In this document: piece by piece, positions 45,443 through 53,990 of the stretch
Layout: every line of letters starts with the position of its first letter
Position numbering within the stretch: position 1 is the stretch's first letter
Assembly: GCF_019645835.1 (NCBI RefSeq)
Contig: NZ_CP080998.1
Span: 5,394,001 to 5,458,000, forward strand
Length of the DNA: 64,000 bases
Source: Mycolicibacterium holsaticum DSM 44478 = JCM 12374
GTDB taxonomy: Bacteria; Actinomycetota; Actinomycetes; Mycobacteriales; Mycobacteriaceae
Direction: 5' to 3'
Notes under the pieces: generated by a model
The model's input: only the letters and a program-made list of their open reading frames with translations
Database searches by the model: none
What the model was told of the DNA's origin: nothing
Position numbers and translations under genes: made by a program

Positions 45443-46891
45443 ATGTTCAGTCTCGAGACCACCGCCACCGCGGCGTACGTCGTCGCGGCGCTGCTCTTCG
45501 TGCTCTCGCTGGCCGGGCTGTCTAAGCACGAAACCTCCCGCGCCGGTATCAGTTTCGGCATCGGCGGCATGGCGATCGCGCTGATCGCGACGATCGCGCT
45601 GGCCGTCAACCACCAGATCGAGCCGCTGGGGCTGGGCCTGTTGGTGGTGGCCATGGTCATCGGTGCGGCGATCGGGTTGTGGCGCGCGCGGATCGTCGAG
45701 ATGACCGCGATGCCCGAGTTGATCGCGTTGCTGCACTCGTTCGTCGGCCTGGCCGCGGTGTTGGTCGGCTGGAACGGCTACCTGCATGTGGAGGCCGACC
45801 CGGCCGGTGCCGAAGCCGTCCAGATGGCCCGGGAGGGGATGCTCGGCATCCACTCCGGCGAGGTGGTCATCGGCGTGTTCATCGGCGCGGTGACGTTCAC
45901 CGGTTCGATCGTGGCCAACCTCAAGTTGTCGGCCCGGATGAAGTCGGCGCCGCTGATGCTGCCCGGCAAGAACATCCTCAACGTCGGCGCGTTGGTGGTG
46001 TTCGCCGCGTTGACCGTGTGGTTCGTGATCGACCCGCAGCTGTGGGTGCTCGTCATGGTCACCGTGCTCGCGCTGCTGCTGGGCTGGCACCTGGTCGCCT
46101 CGATCGGCGGCGGCGACATGCCGGTGGTGGTGTCGATGCTCAACAGCTATTCGGGGTGGGCCGCGGCCGCAGCCGGCTTCCTGCTCGGCAACGACCTGCT
46201 GATCGTGACCGGCGCGCTGGTCGGGTCCTCGGGTGCCTACCTGTCCTACATCATGTGCAAGGCGATGAACCGCTCGTTCATCTCCGTGATCGCCGGCGGC
46301 TTCGGGATGGAGAGTTCCAGCGGCGGGTCCGACAAGGACTACGGCGAGCACCGCGAGATCACCGCCGACGGCGCCGCCGAACTGCTCGCCAACGCCAGCT
46401 CGGTGATCATCACGCCGGGCTACGGCATGGCCGTCGCGCAGGCCCAATACGGCGTCGCCGACCTGACCCGCAAGCTGCGTGAACGCGGCGTCAACGTCCG
46501 GTTCGGCATCCATCCGGTCGCGGGTCGCCTGCCGGGCCACATGAACGTGCTGCTGGCCGAGGCCAAGGTGCCCTACGACATCGTGCTCGAGATGGACGAG
46601 ATCAACGACGACTTCGGCGACACCGACGTGGTGCTGGTCATCGGCGCCAACGACACCGTCAACCCGGCCGCCTCGGAGGACCCGGGCAGCCCGATCGCCG
46701 GGATGCCGGTGCTGACGGTGTGGAACGCCAACCACGTCATCGTCTTCAAACGGTCCATGGCCTCGGGTTACGCCGGTGTGCAGAACCCGCTGTTCTTCCG
46801 CGAGAACACGCAGATGTTGTTCGGCGACGCCAAGGACCGGGTGGATGCGATCAACGCCGCGCTGTCCGAAGCGGTCGCCGCCGGTCACTAG
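45443..46891 (+). CDS. pntB: NAD(P) transhydrogenase beta subunit PntB
   Basis: A 482-residue partner of PntA. The first 270 residues form about nine membrane helices, including the proton channel. The C-terminal domain binds NADP(H) with [13 protein letters not shown] (GxGxxxA/V type), [22 protein letters not shown] and [14 protein letters not shown], all hallmarks of domain III. ATG at 45443 lies 3 bp after pntA. The pair regulates NADPH supply for lipid synthesis and redox defence. Confidence 0.93.
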   Translation: MFSLETTATAAYVVAALLFVLSLAGLSKHETSRAGISFGIGGMAIALIATIALAVNHQIEPLGLGLLVVAMVIGAAIGLWRARIVEMTAMPELIALLHSFVGLAAVLVGWNGYLHVEADPAGAEAVQMAREGMLGIHSGEVVIGVFIGAVTFTGSIVANLKLSARMKSAPLMLPGKNILNVGALVVFAALTVWFVIDPQLWVLVMVTVLALLLGWHLVASIGGGDMPVVVSMLNSYSGWAAAAAGFLLGNDLLIVTGALVGSSGAYLSYIMCKAMNRSFISVIAGGFGMESSSGGSDKDYGEHREITADGAAELLANASSVIITPGYGMAVAQAQYGVADLTRKLRERGVNVRFGIHPVAGRLPGHMNVLLAEAKVPYDIVLEMDEINDDFGDTDVVLVIGANDTVNPAASEDPGSPIAGMPVLTVWNANHVIVFKRSMASGYAGVQNPLFFRENTQMLFGDAKDRVDAINAALSEAVAAGH

Positions 46892-46902
46892 GGTCGGTAC
46901 CC

Positions 46903-48042
46903 ATGGCTGTCGACAGGTTGTTACCGACCGAGGAAGCGCACGACCTGATCGCGCTCACCCGCGAGGTCGCCGACAAGGTGCTCGACCCGATCGTCGACGC
47001 ACATGAGAAGGCCGAGACCTACCCCGAGAGAGTGTTCGCGCAGTTGGGCGCGGCCGGCCTGTTGAGCCTGCCGCAGCCCGAGGAGTGGGGCGGTGGCGGC
47101 CAACCCTACGAGGTCTACCTGCAGGTGCTCGAGGAGATCGCGGCCCGGTGGGCGGCGGTGGCGGTCGCGGTCAGCGTGCACAGCCTCTCGTCGCATCCGC
47201 TGTTGGCGTTCGGCAGCGAGGAGCAGAAGCAGCGCTGGTTGCCGCAGATGTTGTCGGGTGAGCAGATCGGCGCCTACAGCCTTTCGGAACCGCAGGCCGG
47301 TTCGGACGCCGCGGCGCTGCAGTGCAAAGCGGTCAGGGCCGACGACGGCTACGTCATCAACGGCGCCAAATCGTGGATCACCCACGGCGGGCGGGCCGAC
47401 TTCTACACGCTGTTCGCCCGCACCGGCGAGGGGTCAAGGGGCATCAGCTGTTTCCTGGTCCCCGGTGACCTGCCCGGCCTGAGCTTCGGCAAGCCCGAGG
47501 AGAAGATGGGGCTGCACGCGGTGCCGACCACATCGGCGTTCTACGACAACGCCCACCTCGGCGCCGATCGCCTCATCGGCGCCGAAGGCCAGGGCCTGCA
47601 AATCGCGTTCTCCGCACTGGATTCCGGCCGGCTCGGCATCGCGGCCGTGGCGACGGGCTTGGCGCAGGCCGCGCTGGACGAGGCGGTGCGATACGCCAAC
47701 GAACGAACCACGTTCGGCCGCAAGATCATCGACCATCAGGGCCTGGGTTTCCTGCTGGCCGACATGGCCGCCGCGGTGGCCGGTGCGCGCGCCACCTACC
47801 TGGATGCCGCGCGCCGACGCGACGCCGGTCGCCCGTACTCCCAGCAGGCCAGCGTCGCCAAACTGGTCGCCACGGATGCGGCCATGAAGGTCACCACCGA
47901 CGCGGTACAGGTGTTCGGCGGTGTCGGCTACACCCGCGACTATCGCGTCGAGCGCTACATGCGTGAAGCCAAGATCACCCAGATCTTCGAGGGCACCAAC
48001 CAGATTCAGCGCCTGGTCATCGCGCGCGGGCTCACCTCTTAG
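46903..48042 (+). CDS. Acyl-CoA dehydrogenase
   Basis: A 379-residue enzyme of the short/medium-chain acyl-CoA dehydrogenase type. It carries IGAYSLSEPQAGSDAAAL, KSWITHGGRADFYTLFAR, YANERTTFGRKIIDHQG and the catalytic Glu in QIFEGTNQIQRLVIARGL. ATG at 46903 begins 11 bp after pntB on the same strand, so it may be co-transcribed with the transhydrogenase. Longer readings start inside pntB. The specific substrate cannot be read from the sequence. It ends 4 bp inside the convergent kinase gene. Confidence 0.88.
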   Translation: MAVDRLLPTEEAHDLIALTREVADKVLDPIVDAHEKAETYPERVFAQLGAAGLLSLPQPEEWGGGGQPYEVYLQVLEEIAARWAAVAVAVSVHSLSSHPLLAFGSEEQKQRWLPQMLSGEQIGAYSLSEPQAGSDAAALQCKAVRADDGYVINGAKSWITHGGRADFYTLFARTGEGSRGISCFLVPGDLPGLSFGKPEEKMGLHAVPTTSAFYDNAHLGADRLIGAEGQGLQIAFSALDSGRLGIAAVATGLAQAALDEAVRYANERTTFGRKIIDHQGLGFLLADMAAAVAGARATYLDAARRRDAGRPYSQQASVAKLVATDAAMKVTTDAVQVFGGVGYTRDYRVERYMREAKITQIFEGTNQIQRLVIARGLTS

Positions 48043-49232
48043 CGCGCAACGGGCTCGGGCGGCGAGATGGCCGTCACCTGTGTTCCGTAGCCCGGCGCCG
48101 AGTCGATCTGCATCGACCCGCCCATCGCGACGAACCGGGCCAGCAGCGAGCCCAGGCCGATGTGCCCGTCGGCGACGAACTGCTCGACGACCGCCGGGTC
48201 GAACCCCTTACCGTCGTCGGCGACGGTCAGCACGATCCGGTCCGCGTGCCGCGACAAGCCGACCCGCACCGTCGTCGCACCGGCATGCTTGTGGACGTTG
48301 GCCAGCAGTTCGCGGGCGGCCCGGTACAACAACTGCTCAGACTCCGGGCGGCCCACCTCGTCGAGGTCGGCGTGCACGACATAGTCGCCGCGAGTTTCGA
48401 ACTGCCGCAGCAACTCTCGCACCGCTGGCGTCAGGCCCAGCTGGGCCAGCACCTGCGGATGCAGCTGAGTCACGGTGAAGCGCAACGCCGTCGCGGTCTG
48501 CTGCAGCGCAGCGTGTACGGACTCCAGCGCGGGGTCGGCGCTGCGTTCGCGCACCTCGTCGAGATCCAGCCGGGCGGCCAGCAGCGTCTGCAGCGGCCCG
48601 TCGTGCAGATGCTCGGCGACCTCCCGGCTGTGCCGCTCGTCGGCGTGCATCGCTTCCGAAATCAGTTGGCGGCGCGTCTCTTGCAGCTTCGTCACCCGAG
48701 CCTGGCGGTGCACCAGCACCAGGCACAGCCCGGCGGCGGCGACCGCGGACCAGAACAGGAATCCGACGTGGATGTAGACGATGTCGGGCAGCCCGACGGT
48801 GTCGTCGCGCTTGGAGTAGACGATCCACACCCCCAGATAACCCAGCGCGGTGCTGGCGCCCAGAACCGCGGTCAGCATCGGCCGGTCCTGGAACGCCACG
48901 ACGATCGGCAGCACGAAGAACACCGGCAACAGCGCGGCCGTCGCGCCGCCGGACACCAGGCACAACACCACGACCACCAACACATCCACCGCGGTCGACG
49001 ACCAACCCGCCCAGCGCGGCATCGGGCCCCGCAGCACCACGGCCAGCCATACCAGCGCGGCGGCCGCGTATCCCCCGAGCACCACCGAGTACACGCCGGG
49101 CAGCCAGTGGTCGACGTCCCACAGCCACACCAGCAGCGCGATCAGCCCGATCAGGGGTAGCCGCAGCACGGCGGTGACGCGCACCGGTTCGGCCGTGAAG
49201 AAGTCCGCGCCGCGGTCGAGCAGTCCTGGCAC
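48039..49232 (-). CDS. NarL-type sensor histidine kinase
   Basis: A 397-residue membrane kinase. The N-terminal half (about 20-175) has five or six hydrophobic helices and no large external loop, suggesting a membrane-embedded signal. The HisKA_3 site is EVAEHLHDGPLQTLLAARLD with phospho-acceptor His210. The ATPase domain has ELLANVHKHAGAT (N box), VADDGKGFDP (G1) and HIGLGSLLARF (G2). GTG at 49232 lies 1 bp after the regulator stop, so both are coupled. Signal unknown. Confidence 0.88.
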   Translation of the reverse strand: MPGLLDRGADFFTAEPVRVTAVLRLPLIGLIALLVWLWDVDHWLPGVYSVVLGGYAAAALVWLAVVLRGPMPRWAGWSSTAVDVLVVVVLCLVSGGATAALLPVFFVLPIVVAFQDRPMLTAVLGASTALGYLGVWIVYSKRDDTVGLPDIVYIHVGFLFWSAVAAAGLCLVLVHRQARVTKLQETRRQLISEAMHADERHSREVAEHLHDGPLQTLLAARLDLDEVRERSADPALESVHAALQQTATALRFTVTQLHPQVLAQLGLTPAVRELLRQFETRGDYVVHADLDEVGRPESEQLLYRAARELLANVHKHAGATTVRVGLSRHADRIVLTVADDGKGFDPAVVEQFVADGHIGLGSLLARFVAMGGSMQIDSAPGYGTQVTAISPPEPVAR

Positions 49233-49233
49233 G

Positions 49234-49887
49234 TCAGTCCAGCAACTTGCGCCGCATCGCCTCGGCGACGGCGGCGGCCCGGTCGTTCACGTCGAGCTTC
49301 TCGTAGAGGCGTTGCACATGGGTCTTGACCGTCGACGGCGCCAAGAACAACTCCTTGGCCATCGTGGGAATGCTCCGTCCCGCCGCGATGAGGTTGAGCA
49401 CCTCACGCTCGCGGGGGCTGAGCACCGGCGCGTCGTGTTCACCGCGCTTGCGGATCTCGCCGGCCAATCCGGCCGCCAGCGCGGGTGTCACCACGTCGCG
49501 GCCCTTTGCGCAGTCCAATACGGCGTTGACCAGCTCGGAGCGGGTCGACTCCTTGGACAGGAACCCCGCCGCACCGTTCTGCAGCGCCTGGTAGACGATC
49601 GCCGATTCGTCGTGGGCCGACACCAGCAGCACCCGCGTGGGCAACGCGTCGCGCTGCACCGCGGCCGCGACCTCGGCGCCGTCCATACCCGGCATGCGGT
49701 AGTCCAGCAGGGCGACCTGGGGCTGGTGGGTGCGGATGGCCTCCAGCGCTGTCACGCCGTCGTCCGCCTCGGCGACCACGTCGATCGACCCACTCGACAG
49801 CAGCGCGCGGACCACACCCTCACGGAACATCGGGTGGTCGTCACCCACGATCACCTGCACCTTCTCGCCAGGCACCCCCGAAGCCAT
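49234..49887 (-). CDS. NarL/LuxR-type response regulator
   Basis: A 217-residue regulator paired with the kinase that follows it. The receiver domain has acidic residues (VGDDHPMF), phospho-acceptor Asp62 (LLDYRMPGMDG) and Lys112 (GFLSKES). The C-terminal LuxR-type helix-turn-helix is LSPREREVLNLIAAGRSIPTMAKELFLAPSTVKTHVQRLYEKL. ATG at 49887 (MASGVPGEKVQVIVGDD) is the natural start; longer readings upstream are not credible. Target genes unknown; the small secreted protein at 50061 is divergent from it. Confidence 0.88.
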   Translation of the reverse strand: MASGVPGEKVQVIVGDDHPMFREGVVRALLSSGSIDVVAEADDGVTALEAIRTHQPQVALLDYRMPGMDGAEVAAAVQRDALPTRVLLVSAHDESAIVYQALQNGAAGFLSKESTRSELVNAVLDCAKGRDVVTPALAAGLAGEIRKRGEHDAPVLSPREREVLNLIAAGRSIPTMAKELFLAPSTVKTHVQRLYEKLDVNDRAAAVAEAMRRKLLD

Positions 49888-50060
49888 GCACGAAGCTTGG
49901 CATATCGGCCGGCGCTGTTCCCCCGATTGGGGGACAGCGGGTTCATCCGGCGCATCCTCCGGTCGCCCGACATACAACGCGTTGCCCGCAGAGCACCCTT
50001 GAGTCATCGCCGGAACAGCCGGCAGCCAGACCAAAAGCCAACGAACACAGGAGATTCGAA

Positions 50061-50300
50061 ATGACCACCAACACCACTCGCCGGGTAGCCCGCTTCGTCG
50101 CACTTCCGGTCGTCTCTGCCGGGCTCCTGGCCGGCGTCCTGGGCTTCGCCGGCGCCGCCAACGCCGGCACCTACTCGCAGGATCACACCCCGCGGCCGGG
50201 CATCGTCGCGACGCCGAACCACACGGCCCCTTCGGCCACCGGGACCTACGGCCACCGCATCGACCACCTGATGCACGTCCAGCCCGGCTACACCCCCTGA
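50061..50300 (+). CDS. Small secreted protein
   Basis: A 79-residue preprotein with a signal peptide (basic TTRRVARF, then a hydrophobic LPVVSAGLLAGVLGFAGAANA) and a mature part of about 43 residues, starting GTYSQDHTPRPG and rich in His, Thr, Pro and Tyr. AGGAG precedes the ATG. A strong hairpin follows it. No domain is recognised; the five His could bind metal. It lies divergent from the two-component regulator, and the 173-bp gap between them shows no other gene. Confidence 0.72.
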   Translation: MTTNTTRRVARFVALPVVSAGLLAGVLGFAGAANAGTYSQDHTPRPGIVATPNHTAPSATGTYGHRIDHLMHVQPGYTP

Positions 50301-50312
50301 GCTCAGAACCGA

Positions 50313-50344
50313 AAAGCGGGGCACCCACCAGGGTGCCCCGCTTT
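50313..50344. terminator. 14-bp perfect stem-loop, bidirectional terminator
   Basis: AAAGCGGGGCACCC pairs perfectly with GGGTGCCCCGCTTT around the 4-nt loop ACCA, 12 bp after the small secreted gene and 21 bp from the end of the convergent ahpD. The A/T ends of the stem act as a short U-tract on either strand, so it can stop both genes. Confidence 0.85.
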
Positions 50345-50365
50345 CTCGTTCGGTTCGGTTTCGGG

Positions 50366-50899
50366 CTAGACGGCGGCCAGCACGTCGGCGGTCTGCAGCG
50401 CCTGTGCGACGCCGGAGACGATCGACGCCAGCCGGATCGCCTCGAAGATCGCCGTGCGCGACACGTCCCCGTCGCGCAGCGTCTTCTCATGCGCGGCCAG
50501 GCAGTGCCCGCAGCCGTTGATGGCCGAGACCGCCAACGACCACAGCTCGAAATCCTCCTTGCCGACGCCGGGGTTGCCGATGATGTTCATCCGCAGGCCG
50601 GCCCGCAGGTCGTCGTAGGCGCCGCCGAGCTGGCTCTTGGTGCGGTAGAACACGTTGTTCATCCCCATGATGGCGGCCGCGCCGAGGGCGGCGTTGTAGG
50701 CCTGCTCGCTGAGGATGCCCAGTGCGTCCTCGGCGACCTCGCGCAGCAGCCGCTCGGACTTGGTCGCCGCCGCGGTCGCCACCAGTGCACCCCAGAGCTG
50801 CTGTTCGGACAGCTCGGTGGTCTTGACGATGCTGCCGAGGTTGAGCTTGAGGTCCTTGGCGTACTCCGGAAGCGCTTCCTTGATGTTGTCGATGCTCAC
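50366..50899 (-). CDS. ahpD: Alkylhydroperoxidase AhpD
   Basis: A 177-residue all-helical protein with the thioredoxin-like active site CGHC (Cys130 and Cys133, in [15 protein letters not shown]) and a conserved Glu/His network. AhpD reduces AhpC, receiving electrons from dihydrolipoamide components in mycobacteria. Length and Cys positions equal the M. tuberculosis enzyme. It starts 2 bp after ahpC stops, so both are in one operon. Confidence 0.95.
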   Translation of the reverse strand: MSIDNIKEALPEYAKDLKLNLGSIVKTTELSEQQLWGALVATAAATKSERLLREVAEDALGILSEQAYNAALGAAAIMGMNNVFYRTKSQLGGAYDDLRAGLRMNIIGNPGVGKEDFELWSLAVSAINGCGHCLAAHEKTLRDGDVSRTAIFEAIRLASIVSGVAQALQTADVLAAV

Positions 50900-50901
50900 G
50901 G

Positions 50902-51489
50902 TTACACCGCCTCGGCGAGAAGCTCTTCGGGCTTGATGGTCGGGTCACCCTTCTTCCAGTTGCAGGCGCACAGCTCGTCGGACTGCAGGGCGTCGAGCAC
51001 CCGCAGCACCTCGTCGACGTTGCGGCCCACCGAGCCGGCGGTCACCGACACGAACTGGACCTCGTTGTTGGGGTCGACGATGAAGGTCGCCCGGTCCGCG
51101 ACGCCGTCGGCGTTGAGCACGCCGGTGGCCAGCGAAAGCTCGCGCTTGAGGTCGGAGGCCATCGGGAACGGCAGCGTCTTGAGGTCCTCGTGCTGGGCTC
51201 GCCACTGGAAGTGCACGAACTCGTTGTCGACCGAGACCCCGATCACCTTCGCGTCGCGGTCCTCGAAGTCCTCGTTGAGCTTGCCGAACGCCGCGATTTC
51301 CGTCGGGCACACGAAGGTGAAGTCCTTGGGCCAGAAGAAGACGATCCGCCACTTGCCTTCATGATCGTCACTGGTCACACGGGTGAAGTAGTCGTCGGGC
51401 TTCTTGGCATCGACCTCCGAGAGATCGCCGCCGATAACCGCCGCCATGTCGTAGCGGGGGAACTGGTCACCGATCGTCAGCAATGCCAT
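50902..51489 (-). CDS. ahpC: Alkyl hydroperoxide reductase AhpC
   Basis: A 195-residue typical 2-Cys peroxiredoxin that destroys peroxides and peroxynitrite. The peroxidatic Cys61 is in [13 protein letters not shown] and the resolving Cys174/Cys176 are in DELCACNW, both as in M. tuberculosis AhpC. ATG at 51489 ([14 protein letters not shown]) matches the known N-terminus; the extra five codons upstream are not needed. No oxyR is adjacent. A Fur-like box lies upstream. Confidence 0.96.
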   Translation of the reverse strand: MALLTIGDQFPRYDMAAVIGGDLSEVDAKKPDDYFTRVTSDDHEGKWRIVFFWPKDFTFVCPTEIAAFGKLNEDFEDRDAKVIGVSVDNEFVHFQWRAQHEDLKTLPFPMASDLKRELSLATGVLNADGVADRATFIVDPNNEVQFVSVTAGSVGRNVDEVLRVLDALQSDELCACNWKKGDPTIKPEELLAEAV

Positions 51490-51514
51490 GGGCTTGCACA
51501 CCATCCTTGTCTAG

Positions 51515-51531
51515 TTTGGAATAAGTCCAGA
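51515..51531 (-). promoter_or_regulatory. FurA/PerR-like box ahead of ahpC
   Basis: On the minus strand TCTGGACTTATTCCAAA, with TGGA-N5-TCCA symmetry, closely resembles the FurA operator found before furA-katG in mycobacteria (TGACT-ATTCCAGA core). It lies 26-42 bp upstream of the ahpC ATG, where a repressor would block the promoter until peroxide oxidises it. The assignment is by resemblance only. The rest of 51490-51687 shows no gene. Confidence 0.5.
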
Positions 51532-51687
51532 TTACCTATCCGATTCTGTTCGTTCGGTCGACTAAAGACAAGCCTTACGAACGTGATTGTGGCCACACCC
51601 GCCCGGTGAAATTAGTTCCGGTTCAGTCGATTTCGGCGCGGCTCTTGCCGGCGGCGGGCGAGTCGACGAGTTGCTAACGTCGGAAAG

Positions 51688-51945
51688 ATGGCCAATATCT
51701 CAGAGAACGACCGCATTTCCGACGTCTCGCCCGGTGACATCGTGCTGGTCGCGCGGGGCGGCGACGAGCCGGCGCCGCACCAGGTGGTCCACAAGGACGA
51801 TCGCGAGGACGTCGTCGTGGTGGCGTACCAGACCGACGACGGCGCGACGTTTCAGGTCGAATACGGCGCCGACGCACGGGTCACCCGTTCGCTCGAGGCG
51901 AAATGGGAGTCCGAACAAAGCCCGACGCGACATAAGCCCATTTAA
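51688..51945 (+). CDS. Small hypothetical protein
   Basis: An 85-residue acidic soluble protein (MANISENDRISDVSPGDIVLVARGG, HKDDREDVVVVAYQTDDGATFQVEYG) with a strand-rich pattern like a small beta-barrel. ATG at 51688 has GGAAAG just upstream, and a possible -10 TAACGT lies at 51675-51680. It is divergent from ahpC and ends 21 bp before fadE2, so it may be co-transcribed with fadE2. I do not recognise the family. Confidence 0.6.
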   Translation: MANISENDRISDVSPGDIVLVARGGDEPAPHQVVHKDDREDVVVVAYQTDDGATFQVEYGADARVTRSLEAKWESEQSPTRHKPI

Positions 51946-51966
51946 GAGGTGTCATATCGTGGCGGT

Positions 51967-53199
51967 ATGGACTTCGCGATGTCGGCCAAGGCGCAGGATT
52001 ACCACCAGCGCCTGACCGCTTTCATGACCGAACACGTCTTTCCCGCCGAGGAGGCCTACCACCGCTATCGCGAAGAGGCCGGTCCCAAGGACCACACCGT
52101 TCCGCCCGTCGTCGAGGAGCTCAAGGCGCTGGCCAAGAAGCAGGCGCTGTGGAACCTGTTTCTGCCTTCGGTGTCCGGGCTCACCAACCTCGAGTACGCG
52201 CCGCTGGCCGAGCTGACGGGGTGGAGCGTCGAGATCGCCCCCGAGGTGGTGAACTGCGCCGCGCCCGACACCGGCAACATGGAGACGCTGCACCTGTTCG
52301 CCAACGAAAAGCAGCGCCAGCAGTGGCTCGAACCCCTGCTGGCCGGTGAGATCCGCAGCGCGTTCGCGATGACGGAGCCGGCGGTGGCATCCAGCGACGC
52401 CCGCAATATCGAGACGACCATGCTGCGCGACGGTTCCGACTACGTCATCAACGGACGCAAGTGGTGGATCACCGGGGCCGCCGATCCGCGCTGCAAGATC
52501 ATGATCGTGATGGGCCGCACCAATCCCGATGCGGCCAGCCATCAGCAGCAGTCGATGATCCTGGTGCCCACTGATACCCCAGGCGTCGACATCCAGCGCT
52601 CGCTGCCGGTGTTCGGCTGGCAAGACCAGCACGGACACTGCGAGATCGTGTTCGACAACGTCCGGGTGCCCGTCGAGAACCTGCTTCACGAGGAGGGCAG
52701 CGGGTTTGCGATCGCCCAGGCCCGGCTCGGCCCGGGCCGCATCCACCACTGCATGCGAGCGCTCGGTGCGGCCGAGCGGGCGTTGGCGCTGATGGTCGAC
52801 CGGGTCAAGACCCGCGTGGCGTTCGGCAAACCGCTCGCCGAACAGGGCGTGGTGCGCGAGGCGATCGCCAAGTCGCGCAACCAGATCGACCAAGCCCGGC
52901 TGATGTGCGAAAAGGCGGCATGGACCATCGACCAACACGGCAACAAGAGCAAGGACGCCCAGGTGCAGGTGGCCCAGATCAAGGCGGTGGCTCCGCAGGT
53001 CGCGTGCGACGTCATCGACCGCGCCATTCAGGTGCACGGCGGGGCCGGGGTCAGCGACGACGTTCCGCTCGCCCGGATGTACGGCTGGCACCGGGCGATG
53101 CGGCTGTTCGACGGCCCCGACGAGGTGCACATGCGCACCATCGCCAGGGCCGAAATCGGTCGCGAGAAGAGTCCTTTCGCTGCGGCGGTGACGTCCTAG
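51967..53199 (+). CDS. fadE2: Acyl-CoA dehydrogenase FadE2
   Basis: A 410-residue acyl-CoA dehydrogenase of the ACAD10/11-like branch. It has AFAMTEPAVASSDARNI, NGRKWWITGAADPRCKI, PVFGWQDQHGHCEIVFDNVRVP and the late DGPDEVHMRTIARAEIG segment. ATG at 51967 starts at MDFAMSAKAQDY; the longer reading adds six codons. ptbB begins inside its stop codon, as Rv0154c-Rv0153c do in M. tuberculosis. The ACAD10/11 relation hints at hydroxylated or 4-hydroxyacyl-CoA substrates; unproven. Confidence 0.88.
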   Translation: MDFAMSAKAQDYHQRLTAFMTEHVFPAEEAYHRYREEAGPKDHTVPPVVEELKALAKKQALWNLFLPSVSGLTNLEYAPLAELTGWSVEIAPEVVNCAAPDTGNMETLHLFANEKQRQQWLEPLLAGEIRSAFAMTEPAVASSDARNIETTMLRDGSDYVINGRKWWITGAADPRCKIMIVMGRTNPDAASHQQQSMILVPTDTPGVDIQRSLPVFGWQDQHGHCEIVFDNVRVPVENLLHEEGSGFAIAQARLGPGRIHHCMRALGAAERALALMVDRVKTRVAFGKPLAEQGVVREAIAKSRNQIDQARLMCEKAAWTIDQHGNKSKDAQVQVAQIKAVAPQVACDVIDRAIQVHGGAGVSDDVPLARMYGWHRAMRLFDGPDEVHMRTIARAEIGREKSPFAAAVTS

Positions 53200-53990
53200 T
53201 GGCCGTCGAGGTCGGAGAGCTGGGCGGGGCGTGGAACTTTCGTGACGTCGCGGCGATCACCGAGGTGCGGCCGGGCCGGCTGTTCCGGTCCAGCGAGTTG
53301 AGCAGTCTGTCCGAAGACGGACGACGTCGGCTGGTCGCGTTGGGTATCTCCGATGTGGCTGATCTGCGCTCAGACCGCGAGGTCGAACGGCTCGGCGCCG
53401 GTCGGGTGCCCGACGCCGTAGCGGTTCACCGGTTGCCGTTTCGTGAACTCGGCGAGCAGGCGCCCCACGAGCAGGCCTTCGAACAGGCCCTGAGCAAGGG
53501 CGCCGGGGACGAGGACGTCGCGGTCGTGGCTGCCCGCTACATGACCGACGAGTACGCGAAGTATCCCGCGTTGACAGGGGCGCAATCCGCGGTGCGGCGG
53601 GTGATCTCGTTGCTCGCCGACGGCCGACCCGTGCTCGCGCACTGCTTTGCCGGCAAGGACCGCACCGGGTTCACCGTCGCGGTGACGCTGGAGGCCATCG
53701 GGGTGGACCGTGACGCGGTGATGGCCGACTATCTGCGCAGCAATCAGGCTGTGCCGCAGCTGCGCGAGCGCATCCTGGAGTCACTGCGCAAACGCGGCGA
53801 CGAAAACACGCGGGAGATCGAGACGTTCGCTGAGGCGCGACTCGCCGAAGAGGTACTCGGGGTCCGTGACGTCTACCTGCACGCCGCGCTGAAGACGATC
53901 GACGAGCGGTACGGGTCAGTGTCCAGCTACCTGGAAGCCATCGGTATCACCACCGACCAGGTCGACAGGTTGCGCAGCGCTCTGCGCTGA
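53199..53990 (+). CDS. ptbB: Protein tyrosine/lipid phosphatase PtbB
   Basis: A 263-residue phosphatase of the MptpB family, which acts on phosphotyrosine, phosphoserine and phosphoinositides; in M. tuberculosis it is a secreted virulence factor. The P-loop is HCFAGKDRTG with Cys149 and Arg155, and the N-terminal block is GGAWNFRDVAAITEVRPGRLFRSSEL. The GTG start shares its first base with the fadE2 stop. Its last 75 bp overlap the convergent fusion gene. In a presumably free-living species a metabolic or envelope role is more likely. Confidence 0.9.
   Translation: MAVEVGELGGAWNFRDVAAITEVRPGRLFRSSELSSLSEDGRRRLVALGISDVADLRSDREVERLGAGRVPDAVAVHRLPFRELGEQAPHEQAFEQALSKGAGDEDVAVVAARYMTDEYAKYPALTGAQSAVRRVISLLADGRPVLAHCFAGKDRTGFTVAVTLEAIGVDRDAVMADYLRSNQAVPQLRERILESLRKRGDENTREIETFAEARLAEEVLGVRDVYLHAALKTIDERYGSVSSYLEAIGITTDQVDRLRSALR

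Noticed and set aside
45161..46888. 575-codon minus-strand opening across pntB
   Set aside because: Shadow of pntB; His/Asp/Arg-rich with no motif.
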